Of a stretch of 64,000 nucleotides of DNA, positions 1 through 12,229 are shown one piece after another. This DNA comes from Arachnopeziza araneosa (taxonomy: Eukaryota; Ascomycota; Leotiomycetes; Helotiales; Arachnopezizaceae). The translations under genes were made by a program, and so were the position numbers. Each line of letters opens with the position of its first letter. Position 1 is the first letter of the stretch. Where the stretch lies: the NCBI GenBank assembly GCA_003988855.1, contig QYAI01000034.1, positions 124,001 to 188,000 of the forward strand, read 5' to 3'. A model generated the notes under the pieces. It was not told the origin of the DNA, did not search any database, and saw only the letters and a program-made list of their open reading frames with translations.

Positions 1-2934
1 TGGTTTGCAGAAAGAGACCCCGATACTCCACTGCGGTTAATATTTCTCCCTAGAATCATCTCAGGTTTCGATTGCTCTTGAATGACAGAGGGAGTGACAA
101 GAAAGAATTGAAGGACGGTGAATTTTTGCTTAGTGTCGCTACCTGAGTAGCCATGAGGCTGGCCACGTTTCAAATTTTTCTTCCACAAGAAGAATTCGAG
201 AGTTCCGAAGAGCCGAATAGCGTCGCACAGGCGTCATTCTCAAGCCACAATCTGCCTTGCCTGTTAGACCGGAAGATGTTGTAGGTTGATCCGTTTCCAT
301 GCATCTATTCGCCTTGTCCCTCTTGAAAATCCCAAAAGTAAGAGCAGGGATGGGGTCGCTTTGCTTCCACAGAATTCTTGTCAGAACTGTTATTGTCAGA
401 GCTGTTATTGGTTGAACAACCTTCCAAACTGTGCGCCAAGCCGGTTTCCTCACTGCTTTCACGATATCTCACTCGATTTGTTTAAAACGCGGGAGCGCTC
501 ATCCTACCGCCCAGCTCTGGCGGTAGGAATCCTAGAGACGGCTGCCAGGGGAAAACTCCTTTCGGCTCCTTTTTCATCACTTCGGCATAAGCGATTGGTG
601 GTGGTGCAAGGGAAAACTACACTTTGTACACCGGATAGGCGAAGACGCCATGAAAATGGTTCAAATTCTCTGGTTCGCTTAATACTCTGGGTGTGAGGTG
701 TATATCATTTAGACCGTTCTTACATTGTATGTCAGGTACTCAAAGAGTTAGCATACGTGGTGCAATTGCAATTGATTGGAGAGAAAAAAAGGAAGGATGC
801 ATAGTCACCAGAGAGGCGGCCATTCCCTTGCTTCCTCTCGATTTATAAATGGAGAGCTCCCGAGTCTACTGAACGCTTTCCTAATGACATGACATCCTGT
901 TTTCGAACACCTCTACCTTTTTCCGTTCAGCTATCTTTTTATATTTTTGATTATCTGCAATCTGTGGAGCTTCGACCTCAGTCAATCATCAAGCATAACT
1001 TGACCTACAACTCGACTTATTCGATAGAGTCGCTAAGGCACACTGTGATGTCTTCCGGTACTGTGAAGGATCGAAGTCTCGAATAGTGAGTCTTAGTTCT
1101 GCCAGATCTCAGCACCTTAAAGCCTGTGATATATAAATTGATTTGTAAAAAAGTCCAACAGCTAATGACGCTCTGAATAGTAACAACTCAACCGCGTCGA
1201 TGATAGCTCAAGCAGAACTGCCTACCACAGATGACAAGATATCAAACCCCTCAAATACTATAACCTTTCATCCAAATCTACATCCTTCTTCGAGCATCGG
1301 TCTACCTCTTACGGCTTCCAACCTGGCCGCACATAATGATATGGCAGCTGAGTCGATGAAGACACAGGAAGGAAGAAAGCTTCAGCACGCAGTACAAGCC
1401 CTAGGGATAGATACTTCTCTCCCTGTCTTTCAGAGTATCATTAAAGGGGCCGAATGCACAAACCTTCTCCCAATGGAAATATTTATTGCAGGCATGTGAG
1501 AAGTCTTGAAGGTGCGAGAGAATGAAGATCGCTGGCGGTAGATGAAGGACATGCCTGGCCGTTAGCTGAGACAGGAGGATTTGAAATTTATTTCAGTTGA
1601 TCTCGTTCATATCAAAGACTGCAATGATAACCCGCTGCTGTGAAAATTAGTGATTGTGAACATTGCAAGCTGACTCCACAATATATTTATCGGATCAGGT
1701 GCTGTTCTTGCTACAGCCGTTATATGGTTGCTACTTCCGCCCATTAACTCTATTTCTATAAGAAATACTCCTATAATCTTTAAATTAAACGACGGCTAAT
1801 GCCGTATCAACGCCAGACCAAACCGGCCGACCAATTCCTGCCTTCACGTGACGTTGTTCCATTGGGTAAGTAGGTACCTAGGTATCACTCTGACCTTCAA
1901 AATGCGGAACCAGCAGTCCGGACACCTTTCAATATCCTGACCACTGGATCATATGTGCTTGTAGTGGTATTTTATTTTTGGGGGGCAATAAAGGGGGACA
2001 TGTTTCAAAATCCCCCAAATCTGGAAATCGAGTAGGAAAAAAAAGGTACTAATTGCATTGAGAAAAGAATTTCCTCCCCACCCAAAAAAACCGACACCTG
2101 TGTGATTCGAACACACGCTCCCGAAGGAAACTTATTCATATTAGCGATTTTTGTTGCTACCATATTTGTGATGGTACTTACTACCTGACTCTTCACCGAA
2201 GTAGCAGGGTATCGCGTTAACCACTCCGCCAACTGCAGACTGTCAGCTCTGAAATTTGGGTTGAGATTAGGACTTTACGAACAGTGCCAATCGCTGATTT
2301 GATGTAAAAATATTGCTTATTTAAACTTATCACCAATCGAACAGGTGAGAACTCAACCGGCACTTTTTGGAGGTGAGCATGGACCGACGCTAAATTTTCT
2401 GACTCACACACTTTTCCGATCCAAATCCAGGCCAACTCTACCAACTCATATCATCATTACACTAGCTCGAAATCTTAACAAGTTTCGAATGTTCTTCGCT
2501 TTCGCCATTGTGACCTAGCACTTGCTACCTAGGTAATCAGGGATCCGACAATGTACACTTCTAGCACTTCAGATTTAATAGAAATTGAGTAGCTTTGCGC
2601 TGAATTGGTTTTTAAACTCTACGGGATCTGTTACATTATGACCGGTACGTTCCTAATTTAGAGCATCTTATATTTCCGGCTTGAAAGGATATCTCAGAAT
2701 TCAGTCTACCAAGTCCCTGAACATGAAGAGTTTCCAACTTTGCTTGTTCTTTGTAGAGAGAACACTTGATTTTTGATGAGTCGATAGAGTGGCTTTAAGG
2801 GATCTCTAAGTATTAAAGATATGTAAAGAGCAGGAGTCGAATCTCTCTAATAAGGACTGTTAAATTTAACTGGTGAAAAGAAGAAACATGACGGTAAATG
2901 CCGTACACTAGAATTCCAACTTGATATGATATCT
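1..2934. other. Left-flank intergenic region without a convincing gene
   Basis: No open frame here has recognisable domains or a supportable splice structure. The longest plus-strand candidate is a 99-codon frame at 1200-1499, low in complexity at its start and without a recognised family; a 65-codon frame at 889-1086 lies before it. I cannot join them convincingly. A tRNA-like relic is listed separately. The stretch around 1700-1800 is AT-rich. A distant promoter or a decayed gene could be present, but I see nothing I can name. Confidence 0.5.
2092..2244 (-). pseudogene. Decayed tRNA-Ser(GCU)-like sequence
   Basis: On the minus strand there is a good T arm (GTGTG, loop TTCGAAT, CACAC) followed by AGGTGTCG, the usual 3' end of fungal tRNA-Ser. 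There is a variable-arm-like hairpin TTTCCTTCGGGAG and a D arm GCG-GAGTGGTTAA-CGC. The anticodon-loop start CTGCTA would read GCU (Ser). Two things argue for a relic: the 5' acceptor strand does not pair with AGGTGTC (only GACA further upstream could), and some 50 extra bases separate a possible anticodon stem (ATACC with GGTAG, one mismatch, about 15-base intron) from the variable arm. It may instead be a real intron-containing tRNA that I have folded wrongly. Confidence 0.35.
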
Positions 2935-5900
2935 TCAAACAATCACCTCAGGAACAGTATCCAACAGCTTAGCGCAATCAAAGAACTCTTTCTTGATCGC
3001 TATCTCTTTCGGCGTGAGTCCATCTTCATTCCGTATATCCGTGATGAGTCCTACATGCTTGATGAGAACTTTGATTATATCCAGCCGACCTGACAGCGCA
3101 GCACAGTGGAGCGCCGTGTCGCCATCAACAGCACAACTATTGACTTCTACCTCCCCCGTCTGCAACAGTATCTCCACCACTTCAGGACTTCCAAATTCCG
3201 AGCCCCACATCAACACAGTGCACAAACGATGGTCGGCTGCCTTTGGATCAGCGCCTGCGTTGAGCAAGAGCCGTAACATTCTAGGATTGCCACTTTCAGC
3301 TGCTCGGTGGGATGGTGGGCAGTGATAAGATGTTTTCTGATTCGCGTCTGCACCACAGGATAGCAGCAAGCGGACCAAGTCTTCGTCACCGTCCCGAACT
3401 GCGACGTAAAGATCCGGTTCTCCAGCTTCGTTAAGTTTTTCCAAGTCGACTAATCCACGTCTCAGCTCGAATGTACCGCTCGAAGCCTCCTTATGTTCAC
3501 CTATTCCCCAGTCGCCTTTCATGGTGAGTTCCTTGCTGCTTATATCCTCGCTAATCTCCCCAAGATACAACCATCCTATCGTCTGGTAAAGCTTGGTAAA
3601 ACAAACCCTCTTGCCGATTAGCTGCCCATGAATTTCGAAATCTCCATGGAGATCCTTTCCTGTGCCACTGAATTGTAGTCTATTTGCGGGCATAATAACA
3701 TGTGTAGAAAGGATGGTAAATTGAGTGTCCTCAATAAGCCCTACGTTCTTCTCTTCGTCCATGCAACTGCCAGTCCAGCTCCCTTCAAGTAGGAGTTTTG
3801 AAAGAGAAGAAGCCCAAGTCCTAGGGAGGGTAACGGTTCGAATTGGAAACAAAACTTTCCGGATCTCAGGACGAATTGACGAAGGTGCTATAATTTCATC
3901 AAGTGCGCCATGCTGGATAAGCAACTTCACTGCCTCAGCACACAACATTCCATTTGAAAAGGCACGAGAAAAATTTATAGGCCTAGTAAGCTGGCGCATC
4001 ATCTTGTCATCGTGATTTTTGACAGCAGTCTCCAGGAGACGTGAGATGTCATAGTCGGTAGCCGGAATGGCCGCCATAAGCATTTCCACAGCATCATGAA
4101 GCTCTTTCTTGCCGGCAACCTCCAACGGCGTTTGCCCGTCTTCGTCTCCGCACGTTAGATCGGCTCCATTTTCTATCAACAGTTTGAGAATATCTGTGTG
4201 TCCATTTTGCGAAGCAAAATACACCGTTGTCTCCCCATAGTTGCTCTTTATAGCAGCGTCAGCTCCACTATCTAGGAGCTGTGAAAAGACGTCTAGATGT
4301 CCCTTCGTGGCTGCTAGGTGGAGTGGGGTGTGACCATGATTATTTTGCGAATCTAAAGGACTCCTATGATCAAGTAAAAACTTGATTACTTCGGCCTTTC
4401 CTGCTCTCGCTGCAAAGTGTATTGGAAGCTCTAAATTCGTAGTGGTTGCGCTGACATTGGCCCCTTTCTCCACAAGCTGGGAACAGATAGACAGAAAGCC
4501 CAGTTCAGCGGCATAATGGAGAGGGGTTTCTTCAGAGCAGCTGGACGCGTTCACATCCACATTACGTTCGAGCAGCAGCCGCACAACAGGTTCAGCTTCA
4601 GCTTCAGCTCGAATTGCGAGAATCAGGGACGTGTCCGGGAATTTCTCAGAAACTACTCGTGATTCCATGTCGACACCAGCATCGAGCAAAAGCTTCAAAG
4701 CCTTATCATTTCCTTGAGAAGCCGCTCGATGATGCGGCTGAAAGCCGTAAGTATCACGCACATCTAGTTTAACTCCAGCCTTGATGAGAACAGGCACGGT
4801 GGGTAAACAATCTTTATCCCAAATAGCAAAAAAGATAGGTGTGAAATCCAAATCTGACGACTGATCTATATTGGCTCCAAGATCAATCAGATACTGCACA
4901 GCCTCCGGTACTCTGGACCAAACTGCGAAAAACAGACTTGTTTTGCCTTTATTGTCTTTCGCGTGAATATCTCCCCCTTGCTCTATTGCCAGGGCAATAT
5001 TATCCACTTTTCCACCATGAGCCGCCATTTGGATCATTGAAATACCACCAGTATTAAGCGTTGTAGCGTCTGCGCCCTCTTTGATCAGAAATTTGATGAG
5101 ATCGGTGCTGGCGTTCTTATATGCAAAATGTAATGGTGTGTAGCCAGGCTTGTTCGCCAAGTTGATGTCTACTCCCTTTGCAAGTAACAGTTTCAACATC
5201 TCAATTTGGTCTTGGATAGCTGCAAAGTGGATTGCAGACATTCCTGTTTCTGTTTTGGCAAAGGGGTCGATCCCACAGTCCAAGAGCCTGCTTGCAATAG
5301 CGAGTGCGGACTTAGTAGTGACTTCTAGAGGAAGTTTATTGCCGCCTTTGCTATTGTGGCTTGCAGACATAATGGCAACACACAACGCTGATCTGACAGA
5401 AAAATCTTTCACATGTATGTTCGCCCCATGCTCGATAAGAATGTCTACGACAATCTCATGGCCGTGCATTGCTGCTTCAATGAGCGGAGTAGCGCCCTCT
5501 TCGCAGAGACGTAAGTGGACCATCTGCGGTATGCACATTCCAATTTTTTCCACTAAAGATCGGAAAACTTCAAATTTATCATTGGTTTTTGCTTCAATGT
5601 CGGCTCCATGTTTCAAAAGGAGCTGTACTGCTGCACCATGGCCCTGAGATGCTGCCATATGTAGAGGTGACCCTCCATTGGATGATGCTCTAACGTTCAC
5701 GTTCGATCCAGCTTGGAGTAGAGACTTAATCACGTCTTGCTGACCATGAAATGCAGCACCGTGAAGCGCAGTATTTCCACAAGCATTTGTACACTCAAAG
5801 TCCGCGTTTTTTTCTAAAAGTGCTTCCACGATGCGATAGTGCCCGCGTCTCGCAGCGTGGAAAAGAGCTGTTTCTCCGTACTCGTTCTTCAAGTCGACTT

Positions 5901-8494
5901 CAGCGCCGTGATCCAGAAGGATCTGCACGATTCTCTCATATCCCATCCAGGCTGCAGTCTCTAGAGCTGCAGCATCTCCGAAACCGGGTGTATTGACTTG
6001 GAATCCTTCACTGAGTAGCAGGTTCACTACACCCTCTCGTCCTTGGTCACATGCAGCACCAAGAAGGTTAAATTTATCAAGGCTGAGGATATGAAGATCG
6101 ACACCTCTGTCCAGTAAGATTTTCAAGGATGAATCATGTCCTCTCCATGCAGCCCAGTGCGCAGGTGTTTTGAAAGTACCATCTGAGTCTGACATGGCTT
6201 CTAAGGAGTTGTTGAGGAGATGCCTCAGAATAGTATCCAAGCCTTGTGATGCGGCCACTTGCAGACATTTGAAATCTTTAGGTTTTCCTCCAAAATTGTT
6301 GCACCAACGAAAGAACTCCGGCTCACGGGTATCTAGGACCTCAGCTGCCGCACATATTTTGTTGTCATTTCCGAGAAATTCCAATATCATCCCCTGGAAT
6401 ACATTTTCAAGAGGACCACGAACATGTTCACCCCAGTAACAAGATGCGTACTCAAGAAACTCGAACTTTTTGATTCGTTCTTTCAACAACGCTTCATCGC
6501 AGCATGGTCCGTCGCTGAAGTCGTCAAATAAAAGATACGTCAAGCAAGTTCCTGCAATACTGATATTCGTGTCATTAAACAGATTATCCGTATGCTTCTT
6601 GAAGTATTCCTGGGTTGTGTAGTGAACCAGACGGATAACTTGGCTTTCTTCTTCGATAGTGACTAGACCAGCACATACGTCGACAAGCATATGAGGGCGG
6701 ATAAAGTTGTCCATGTCCAATGTCATTTGTCTCTCATCATCCTTACGGTACCCTACGGCAAGCGCATGGCGCAGTTCACCAGCAAGGATAGGCCGTTGAA
6801 CCTGCGACAACCATCCAAGAATTGTCATTCCGAGTTTGGACCTTTTCGGGGACTGCTTTTTGATTCTGTTGAGAGTCTCGTCATAGAGCTCGGAAAGTCC
6901 AGTTGGCATCGTGTCCAAAGCTCGTTTAACCTCCCTGATCGTCATTTGGTCGCATATACGTTTGGTTTGCAAGACCGCGAACAGAAACCTACACTTATCA
7001 GATCTCATGGGGAAATAGCTCAAGTCAAAAGGTGCCACTCACATGCCTCCCGCTCCACCGGATATAGATGAAATCATCTTCTCCCTCAATTCGTCTGTGA
7101 GCAAATCCATCAAATCCTCGTCTTGTTCAATCTGGCTGGTCACATAGTCGTTCAAATCCAACTCGGTAGCTCGGATTTCGACTCTCGGCTGTCCTTGGAA
7201 TGCTCTTTCTATATCTTGAGCATGTGGGCGACTCGTAACAAACACTCTGATAGAATCGTTATTCAAACGCCGGAGAACGGGCAACAAAATTTTCCTCTGG
7301 TCAGGATGACATTCATCAAGAGCGTCAATGATGATATATGTTTTCTCAAAAGTCTGACAGACAGATTGTAACATACTCTCAAGATCAGGGATGGCCGGCT
7401 TCATTCTCTTTGCCGTAAGTCTCTCATAGAGCTCCTCTAGAGGCTTGAAAAATGAGGCGTTCGTCTGAATGAATTGTCGAATAAGATTAGCCAGCACGCC
7501 CACAGCTGTTTGAATAGATTGATCTTGGTAATCGCAATAGAAGTAAGCTAAGCCAGCATCGTCGCTGGTGCAGTGGTTGCTTATATGGTTGATGACAATA
7601 GAACTGGGATCAAGTAAGATACTTAGATCAAGGATGAAATTTTGAGAAACTCACGTAACAACTGTCTTTCCTACTCCCGCTGATTGACATCAGGCGTCAG
7701 TATGATTCGATTCTGCCCACATAGAGAAACCTTACCATCTCCTGGGCACCACAGGATCGGAGCGGCCTCATCCTCTTTCCAATTTAAGAAAGTCTTATTT
7801 TCTAAGAGCCACATGCAGGTATGCCCATGGCGTCTCGTAAACACATCTTGCTGCTTAGGAGCCATGTCCAGGGTTGAGAGCCAATTAAGAACCTCGGTAC
7901 TTCTCTTTTCTAAATCTTTTTTAGCGAATCTAGACAAAATGTTGATGAGTATGCGAACCTCTTTTTCCTTGACCTAAGTTTCTGACTTCTTTGAGTATCT
8001 CAGAGGTAATGAACCTGCAGGGAGTCAGTTTAGCTGTGATTGGAAAGCTGAACTGCTGCATACACTGTGTCAATCGTTAAAGCCTGAGTAAAGATGCCAA
8101 TGTGTCTCCGTAGTGTCGCAACCATGTTACGAGTCTTCTCCTCAGAAAAGGGCCAAGCGAGATTCCTCAGCTTAAGTGACAGTCCTGTTTGAGAAGCTTG
8201 CTTCAGCAACTTGGTTTGCAGTCTTGTGAGCACATCACGATATTCTTCAGTATCATCGATAGATAACAGCGATGAAGTTCGATCTTGAAACACCTTCTCC
8301 GATTCAGTATGCTCGCTGACTTTATCAAGCTCGGTCAAGATGCCCTTGAGCGATCTCAGCTCTCGCAGTATATCATTGATCGTAGCCGAAGCGTTGTTGA
8401 CACCGCTGATGTATTTCGCACTGGTCGAGTACACTTCTATGGTCAAAGAAAGCAGTCCAGCGATGCCGGATGCTATACCGAGGATCTCCGCCAT
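2935..8494 (-). CDS. NACHT-ankyrin STAND (NLR-like) protein
   Basis: Predicted 1766-aa protein in six exons (8494-8064, 8014-7959, 7909-7736, 7679-7655, 7603-7043, 6988-2935); all junctions are GT-AG, introns are 49-56 bases and the phases agree. The N-terminus (MAEILGIASGIAGLLSLTI, to about residue 160) resembles the fungal STAND N-terminal/Helo-like domain. A NACHT NTPase follows: Walker A GDAGVGKT at about 219-226, formed across an intron, and Walker B IIIDALDE at about 319-326. A winged-helix-like region leads to an ankyrin array from about residue 655 to 1440. A non-ankyrin, probably beta-rich segment (about 1472-1595) follows, then more ankyrin repeats to the end. Members of this family act in self/non-self recognition and cell death; the ligand here is unknown. 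The start methionine is typical of the family. The domain assignment is firm; the exact role is inferred. Confidence 0.88.
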
Positions 8495-9451
8495 CTCTCG
8501 AAATTAGCATTCGTGTGTCTTCATTTTTGAAAGTTCAATGTTGAGCTCAGCTGCATGGAGAGTTGAAAGCAATAAATATTTGGGGCCGAGGCGCAGCGCG
8601 AAACCAAGCTCCGAAACTTTGCAGCTAAGGAGGCGTTCATTCTAGCTAACCATCTCAGCCTGCAGCCACCACCCATCCCCCCTCCCCTCATCGTTTTCGC
8701 TGCTGCTCTCATTCTTATCTTGTCAGGGAGGGGTATCATCAAAATTCGATTTATCCTGGTCCTTGTGGCAACACTGCACTTCTAAACTAGCCTGAGCTAG
8801 GACATCGACAATTGAAGTTCTTCCTCGATATTAACTCCGAAGCTATCGAAGTTGACGCTTGTGACGCCTCATGCTATTTCGTGGCAATGCCAAGGCGGTA
8901 TCATCCGACATATCTCAGCAGATCATGATCTCCAGCCGCCATCGACAGGGTTCTCACGGGGATTCCTTCTTCGCTCGTTTGGTTCCTACGGTTGCCTGCT
9001 TTGCTGTTGCTTGCTTTTGGCCCGTGGTTATGAGAAGGGATGCAAACGAAGCGAGTCAGCAAGGTGATGAACTCCGGAAGAGCCAAGTACTTGATAATGT
9101 GCTAATGTCACTACTACTCAAGGATTTCTGCCGTTCATCGGTTTGAAAATTGATTGAGAAGTCATTGGTCACGTGTTTAATGTGTTGAATATAGGTAGTT
9201 GGTAGAATTACCATCTCGCATTGCACCACAAACACTGAGAAACAGTGTGTTTGACCTGAGTATGTATTTGTTTGAAATCTTACTACTAAGCCATCTGCGA
9301 ACACATTCTTTATGACACATATTTCAGACCATGAAACCGGTTCCAATTACCTGCTCGGCGATTTCAAACACCATCATGTTAATTATCAGATCCTATCCCT
9401 ATCCCATCCACCTCCGTCACTCTTACTCGTTTTGCGCAGCCAAAACAGGAC
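8495..9451. other. Intergenic spacer upstream of the NLR-like gene
   Basis: This holds the promoter of the NLR-like gene on the minus strand and the downstream region of the HsbA-like gene. A pyrimidine-rich tract near 8660-8700 is the clearest feature. A CACGTG box occurs near 9171. No supportable gene is seen. Confidence 0.5.
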
Positions 9452-9979
9452 TCAACTGTAGTAAACAATGGAAGTATTGAACGCCTGATCAATCGGTGCC
9501 AACAAATTCAGAGCCACTCCCTGAAGCGCACTGGGAATCTTTGCCACAACCGCCGTCCCAAAATTATCACTCGCCTGCTTCTCCAACTTCAAGCTGACCA
9601 ACACAGCTGGACTGATAAGAAGCAACTTATCCAATTTGGCCTTCGCACTTATCAAATTCCCCAGCGTACTGTTTACCACGGTTGACAGACTCAAAGTCGA
9701 TTGTGCGATTCCAATACTTTCGAGTAGGGTGAAATTGGGTGATTGGGAGGCAACGGTAGTGCCGGCGTTGATTTGATTGAGAAGATTGACCGAGTTAACG
9801 AGCAGAGGGACGATGTCGCCGATCGCAAGGAGTGGGTTGGCGTGAAAGGTATTGAGAGTGTTGTTCAGTGTTATTGTGGCATTGGATATGGAAGTCATTG
9901 CAGCCAGAAGAGGACCTGCGTCGGCAAGGACCTGAGCTGCTAAGAGACTGAACCCGAGAGGAAGGAGTGTGAAACGCAT
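9452..9979 (-). CDS. HsbA-like secreted cell-wall/hydrophobic-surface-binding protein
   Basis: Single-exon gene for 175 aa. I chose the methionine at 9979 because it is followed directly by a signal peptide (MRFTLLPLGFSLLAAQVLADA); a longer frame upstream adds 38 polar residues that do not fit a secreted protein. The mature part is alanine-, leucine- and serine-rich, helical in character, lacks cysteine, and has several N-glycosylation sequons (NAT, NNT, NFT, NST). This matches the hydrophobic surface-binding protein A / cell-wall galactomannoprotein family, whose usual length is about 170-190 aa. Such proteins are secreted and bind hydrophobic surfaces or the cell wall. A TATA-like element lies about 95 bases upstream. 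The family call is by composition and pattern and no motif decides it. Confidence 0.72.
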   Translation of the reverse strand: MRFTLLPLGFSLLAAQVLADAGPLLAAMTSISNATITLNNTLNTFHANPLLAIGDIVPLLVNSVNLLNQINAGTTVASQSPNFTLLESIGIAQSTLSLSTVVNSTLGNLISAKAKLDKLLLISPAVLVSLKLEKQASDNFGTAVVAKIPSALQGVALNLLAPIDQAFNTSIVYYS

Positions 9980-11058
9980 GTTGTCTGCTGCGATGGACTG
10001 TTGGAATTTCTTGAAGTAACGACAGAGAATGTGAAGATCTTGGTGAAGCTCATGAGGGCGCTGCTGAGTAGATTTATATCCATCTTCAATCAATATTTCC
10101 CCTTCTCTACATCAGGTCGTGACATCGCGCTGTCGCCGACCTTGCCCCCGCCTTTCGCCGCTTTCGTTGTGTAATCACCACCACCGTACCATCTCCGACC
10201 TCTCTTATCACGAGCCAGGTCCTGGCCATGCCGACGATATATCTCTTTTTTTGAGAGATGCTCAAAATATGAAGGTGATTGGGCGAGGAGCGGCCGCTTT
10301 TGCAGCAGAGAGAAATTACAAATGCCGTTGAGTGGCCACGGACGCTGCAAGGGACGCGCGGGAACACGGGCCCTTTTTCAAAATAGGGGAGTTTTGGCGG
10401 GGAAGCTTGTACGGTGTATCATACCAGTCGATTGAGGACTTTGATAGGATGCAGCATGTGAAGTTCCACGACGGACGATATCATGGAAACTCTGAGTTTG
10501 GATGGAGTGGTCCGAATAGGGAAACTTTCGTGCTTCGAAAATATTGATTTCTCCCCCCCTTTTTGTGAACTAAGCCCGATGCACGTGACCCATCGCCTCC
10601 CTACTTCAAGTATCTAGGTAGGTACCTTAAGTGGGTCAAAGGTTGTCACTTGGACATGTTAGCATCATCGGAATGCAATCCTGGAGAGTGCTAAAACGTA
10701 GATTAATTCTACCAAATTTCATGGCATACCCTAACCAGGCATGTTGGTACCTATGTCAACACCCTCGTCATCACGTGTTTAGCTGCCTCAGGCAGCTGAA
10801 CCTCGAAAACGTTCAGCTGGGCCCACACACTTCTCTCTAAAGAATCAACAACCAACCCACCGAATACAACTAGTGTACCCCTTAATTGAAGTCCACCACG
10901 TATTCAGGTGAACTACGATTACTTTCTGAACCACAAAACAAACCGACATTACATATCTTGACAATAAACATGTGCTTACGTGTGACCACCTACCGACAAC
11001 TACATCTACTGCTGTAATTTCGTCATCTTCTACAAAAATCTGTGCTTGTCTATCTACG
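9980..11058. other. Divergent intergenic region, HsbA-like / GNAT
   Basis: Spacer between the minus-strand HsbA-like gene and the plus-strand acetyltransferase gene, so it holds both promoters. CACGTG boxes occur near 10581 and 10774, and GGTACCT/CTAGGTAGG-type short motifs near 10610-10630. Overlapping frames around 10090-10550 encode nothing recognisable. Confidence 0.5.
10071..10080 (-). promoter_or_regulatory. TATA-like box of the HsbA-like gene
   Basis: Minus-strand GATATAAATC lies about 95 bases upstream of the chosen start at 9979. This is a normal TATA distance for a highly expressed fungal secreted-protein gene. It also supports the shorter start, since the longer frame would begin almost inside this element. 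Confidence 0.45.
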
Positions 11059-11661
11059 ATGGCTTCTATGAAAGATTCAGTTCCCAAATACCTTTATACC
11101 AAGCGTCTTGTTCTCGAGTTGTTTGACAGTGGTATGCCCGAACACTACGAATGCCTTCTTGCGGCTATGAACAGTCCAACAGCTCACGCACGCATGGGAG
11201 ATTACGGAATCAGAACGCCCGCACAGTTTGATGATCTCAACGTAGGAACGCGGCTTACCGGCACCTATTGCCAAGGAATGGTGTCTGATCTTGATTTCAT
11301 TTACATCCTCCGAACCAGCTCCGAAGACGGCCCTATGATTGGCGGACTCTCACTTGCACAAAGGAGTGACTCAGTACCGCCGGACATTGGATGGTGTATT
11401 TTAGAACAGTATATGAATCACGGGTATGCAACCGAGGGCGCGACGGAATTCCTCCGCTACCTTCGGGAAGACTTTGGGCTGCAGGAGATTATGGCTTGGC
11501 CGGGGTCGACGAACCAAGAGAGTCGCAGGGTCGCTCAGAAGTTGGGCCTTGTGGAAGGTGGATCTGTTCGCTCGAAAGAAGAGCCAGGAAAGATCGATGT
11601 GGTCTACATCTTGCCTGGCATGAAATTCACAATTGATGAGGGTCTTATTCTTTCACTGTGA
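11059..11661 (+). CDS. GNAT-family N-acetyltransferase (RimJ/RimL-like)
   Basis: Single-exon gene for 200 aa. The start at 11059 (context ACGATGG) is preferred over an in-frame ATG at 10972, which would add 29 Ser/Thr-rich residues with no family counterpart. The N-terminus TKRLVLELFDSG is the beta1 strand of RimJ/RimL-type acetyltransferases. A core beta strand (PPDIGWCILEQYMNHGYATEG) contains the acetyl-CoA-binding Q/NxGYATEG motif, and ESRRVAQKLGLVEGG is the typical helix before the last strand. These enzymes move an acetyl group from acetyl-CoA to an amine, on proteins or small molecules; the substrate cannot be told. No intron is needed. It sits alone between unrelated genes. Confidence 0.83.
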   Translation: MASMKDSVPKYLYTKRLVLELFDSGMPEHYECLLAAMNSPTAHARMGDYGIRTPAQFDDLNVGTRLTGTYCQGMVSDLDFIYILRTSSEDGPMIGGLSLAQRSDSVPPDIGWCILEQYMNHGYATEGATEFLRYLREDFGLQEIMAWPGSTNQESRRVAQKLGLVEGGSVRSKEEPGKIDVVYILPGMKFTIDEGLILSL

Positions 11662-12229
11662 GGTGATAAATGATCAGCTGGATAGGCTTGAGAATTTGGG
11701 GCCTATTGGGAGGACTCCCTCCTTTGCCTTAGATGGAAGGAATGCGACGTGTAAAACGACTGCAGTTATGTTGGACATGAGGCTCCGACGCTCACGAGTC
11801 AAAGTGGACCGGCTGATCCGGTCAAGCTGGTCATTGGATAATATAAGTAGCCCTAGAAACCTCACCATTGGTCATAAGCAAACATTAATGAATGATGACA
11901 ACATTTCTGTGCCGGTGTCATGAAATGCAGTCAACAAGCTAGAATATATGAAGCGATAAAACGGTCTTGAGATGACTGGCTGTCTTCTGACACGGTATTC
12001 TTATTGTGCAAAAATTTAGTTTCTTAAAGACAAACCGGTATCTAAGAATTGCCCAAATTTATGCGACGCATTTAGCCGGAAAACCGTGATTGTTCCTAGA
12101 AAAGAAAGTCGCTGCTTATTGGTTGCCGAGTAGTACAGGATTACTTCCGTGCAGCAACATCTTGAAAGCTGCACTAAGACCTCGAAGCCTCAGACATAAA
12201 GCACAGAATTATAGTATCCGTCTTTCAGC
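11662..12229. other. Intergenic region before the HET-domain gene
   Basis: Contains the 3' region of the GNAT gene and the promoter of the HET-domain gene. No gene, repeat or strong motif is seen. Confidence 0.5.

Noticed and set aside
139..696. Overlapping frames on both strands at the left edge
   Set aside because: They overlap in opposite directions, lack domains and have unnatural composition.
1200..1499. 99-codon plus-strand frame near the left edge
   Set aside because: No recognised family, Ser/Asn/Pro-rich start, no splice support. Left as undecided spacer.
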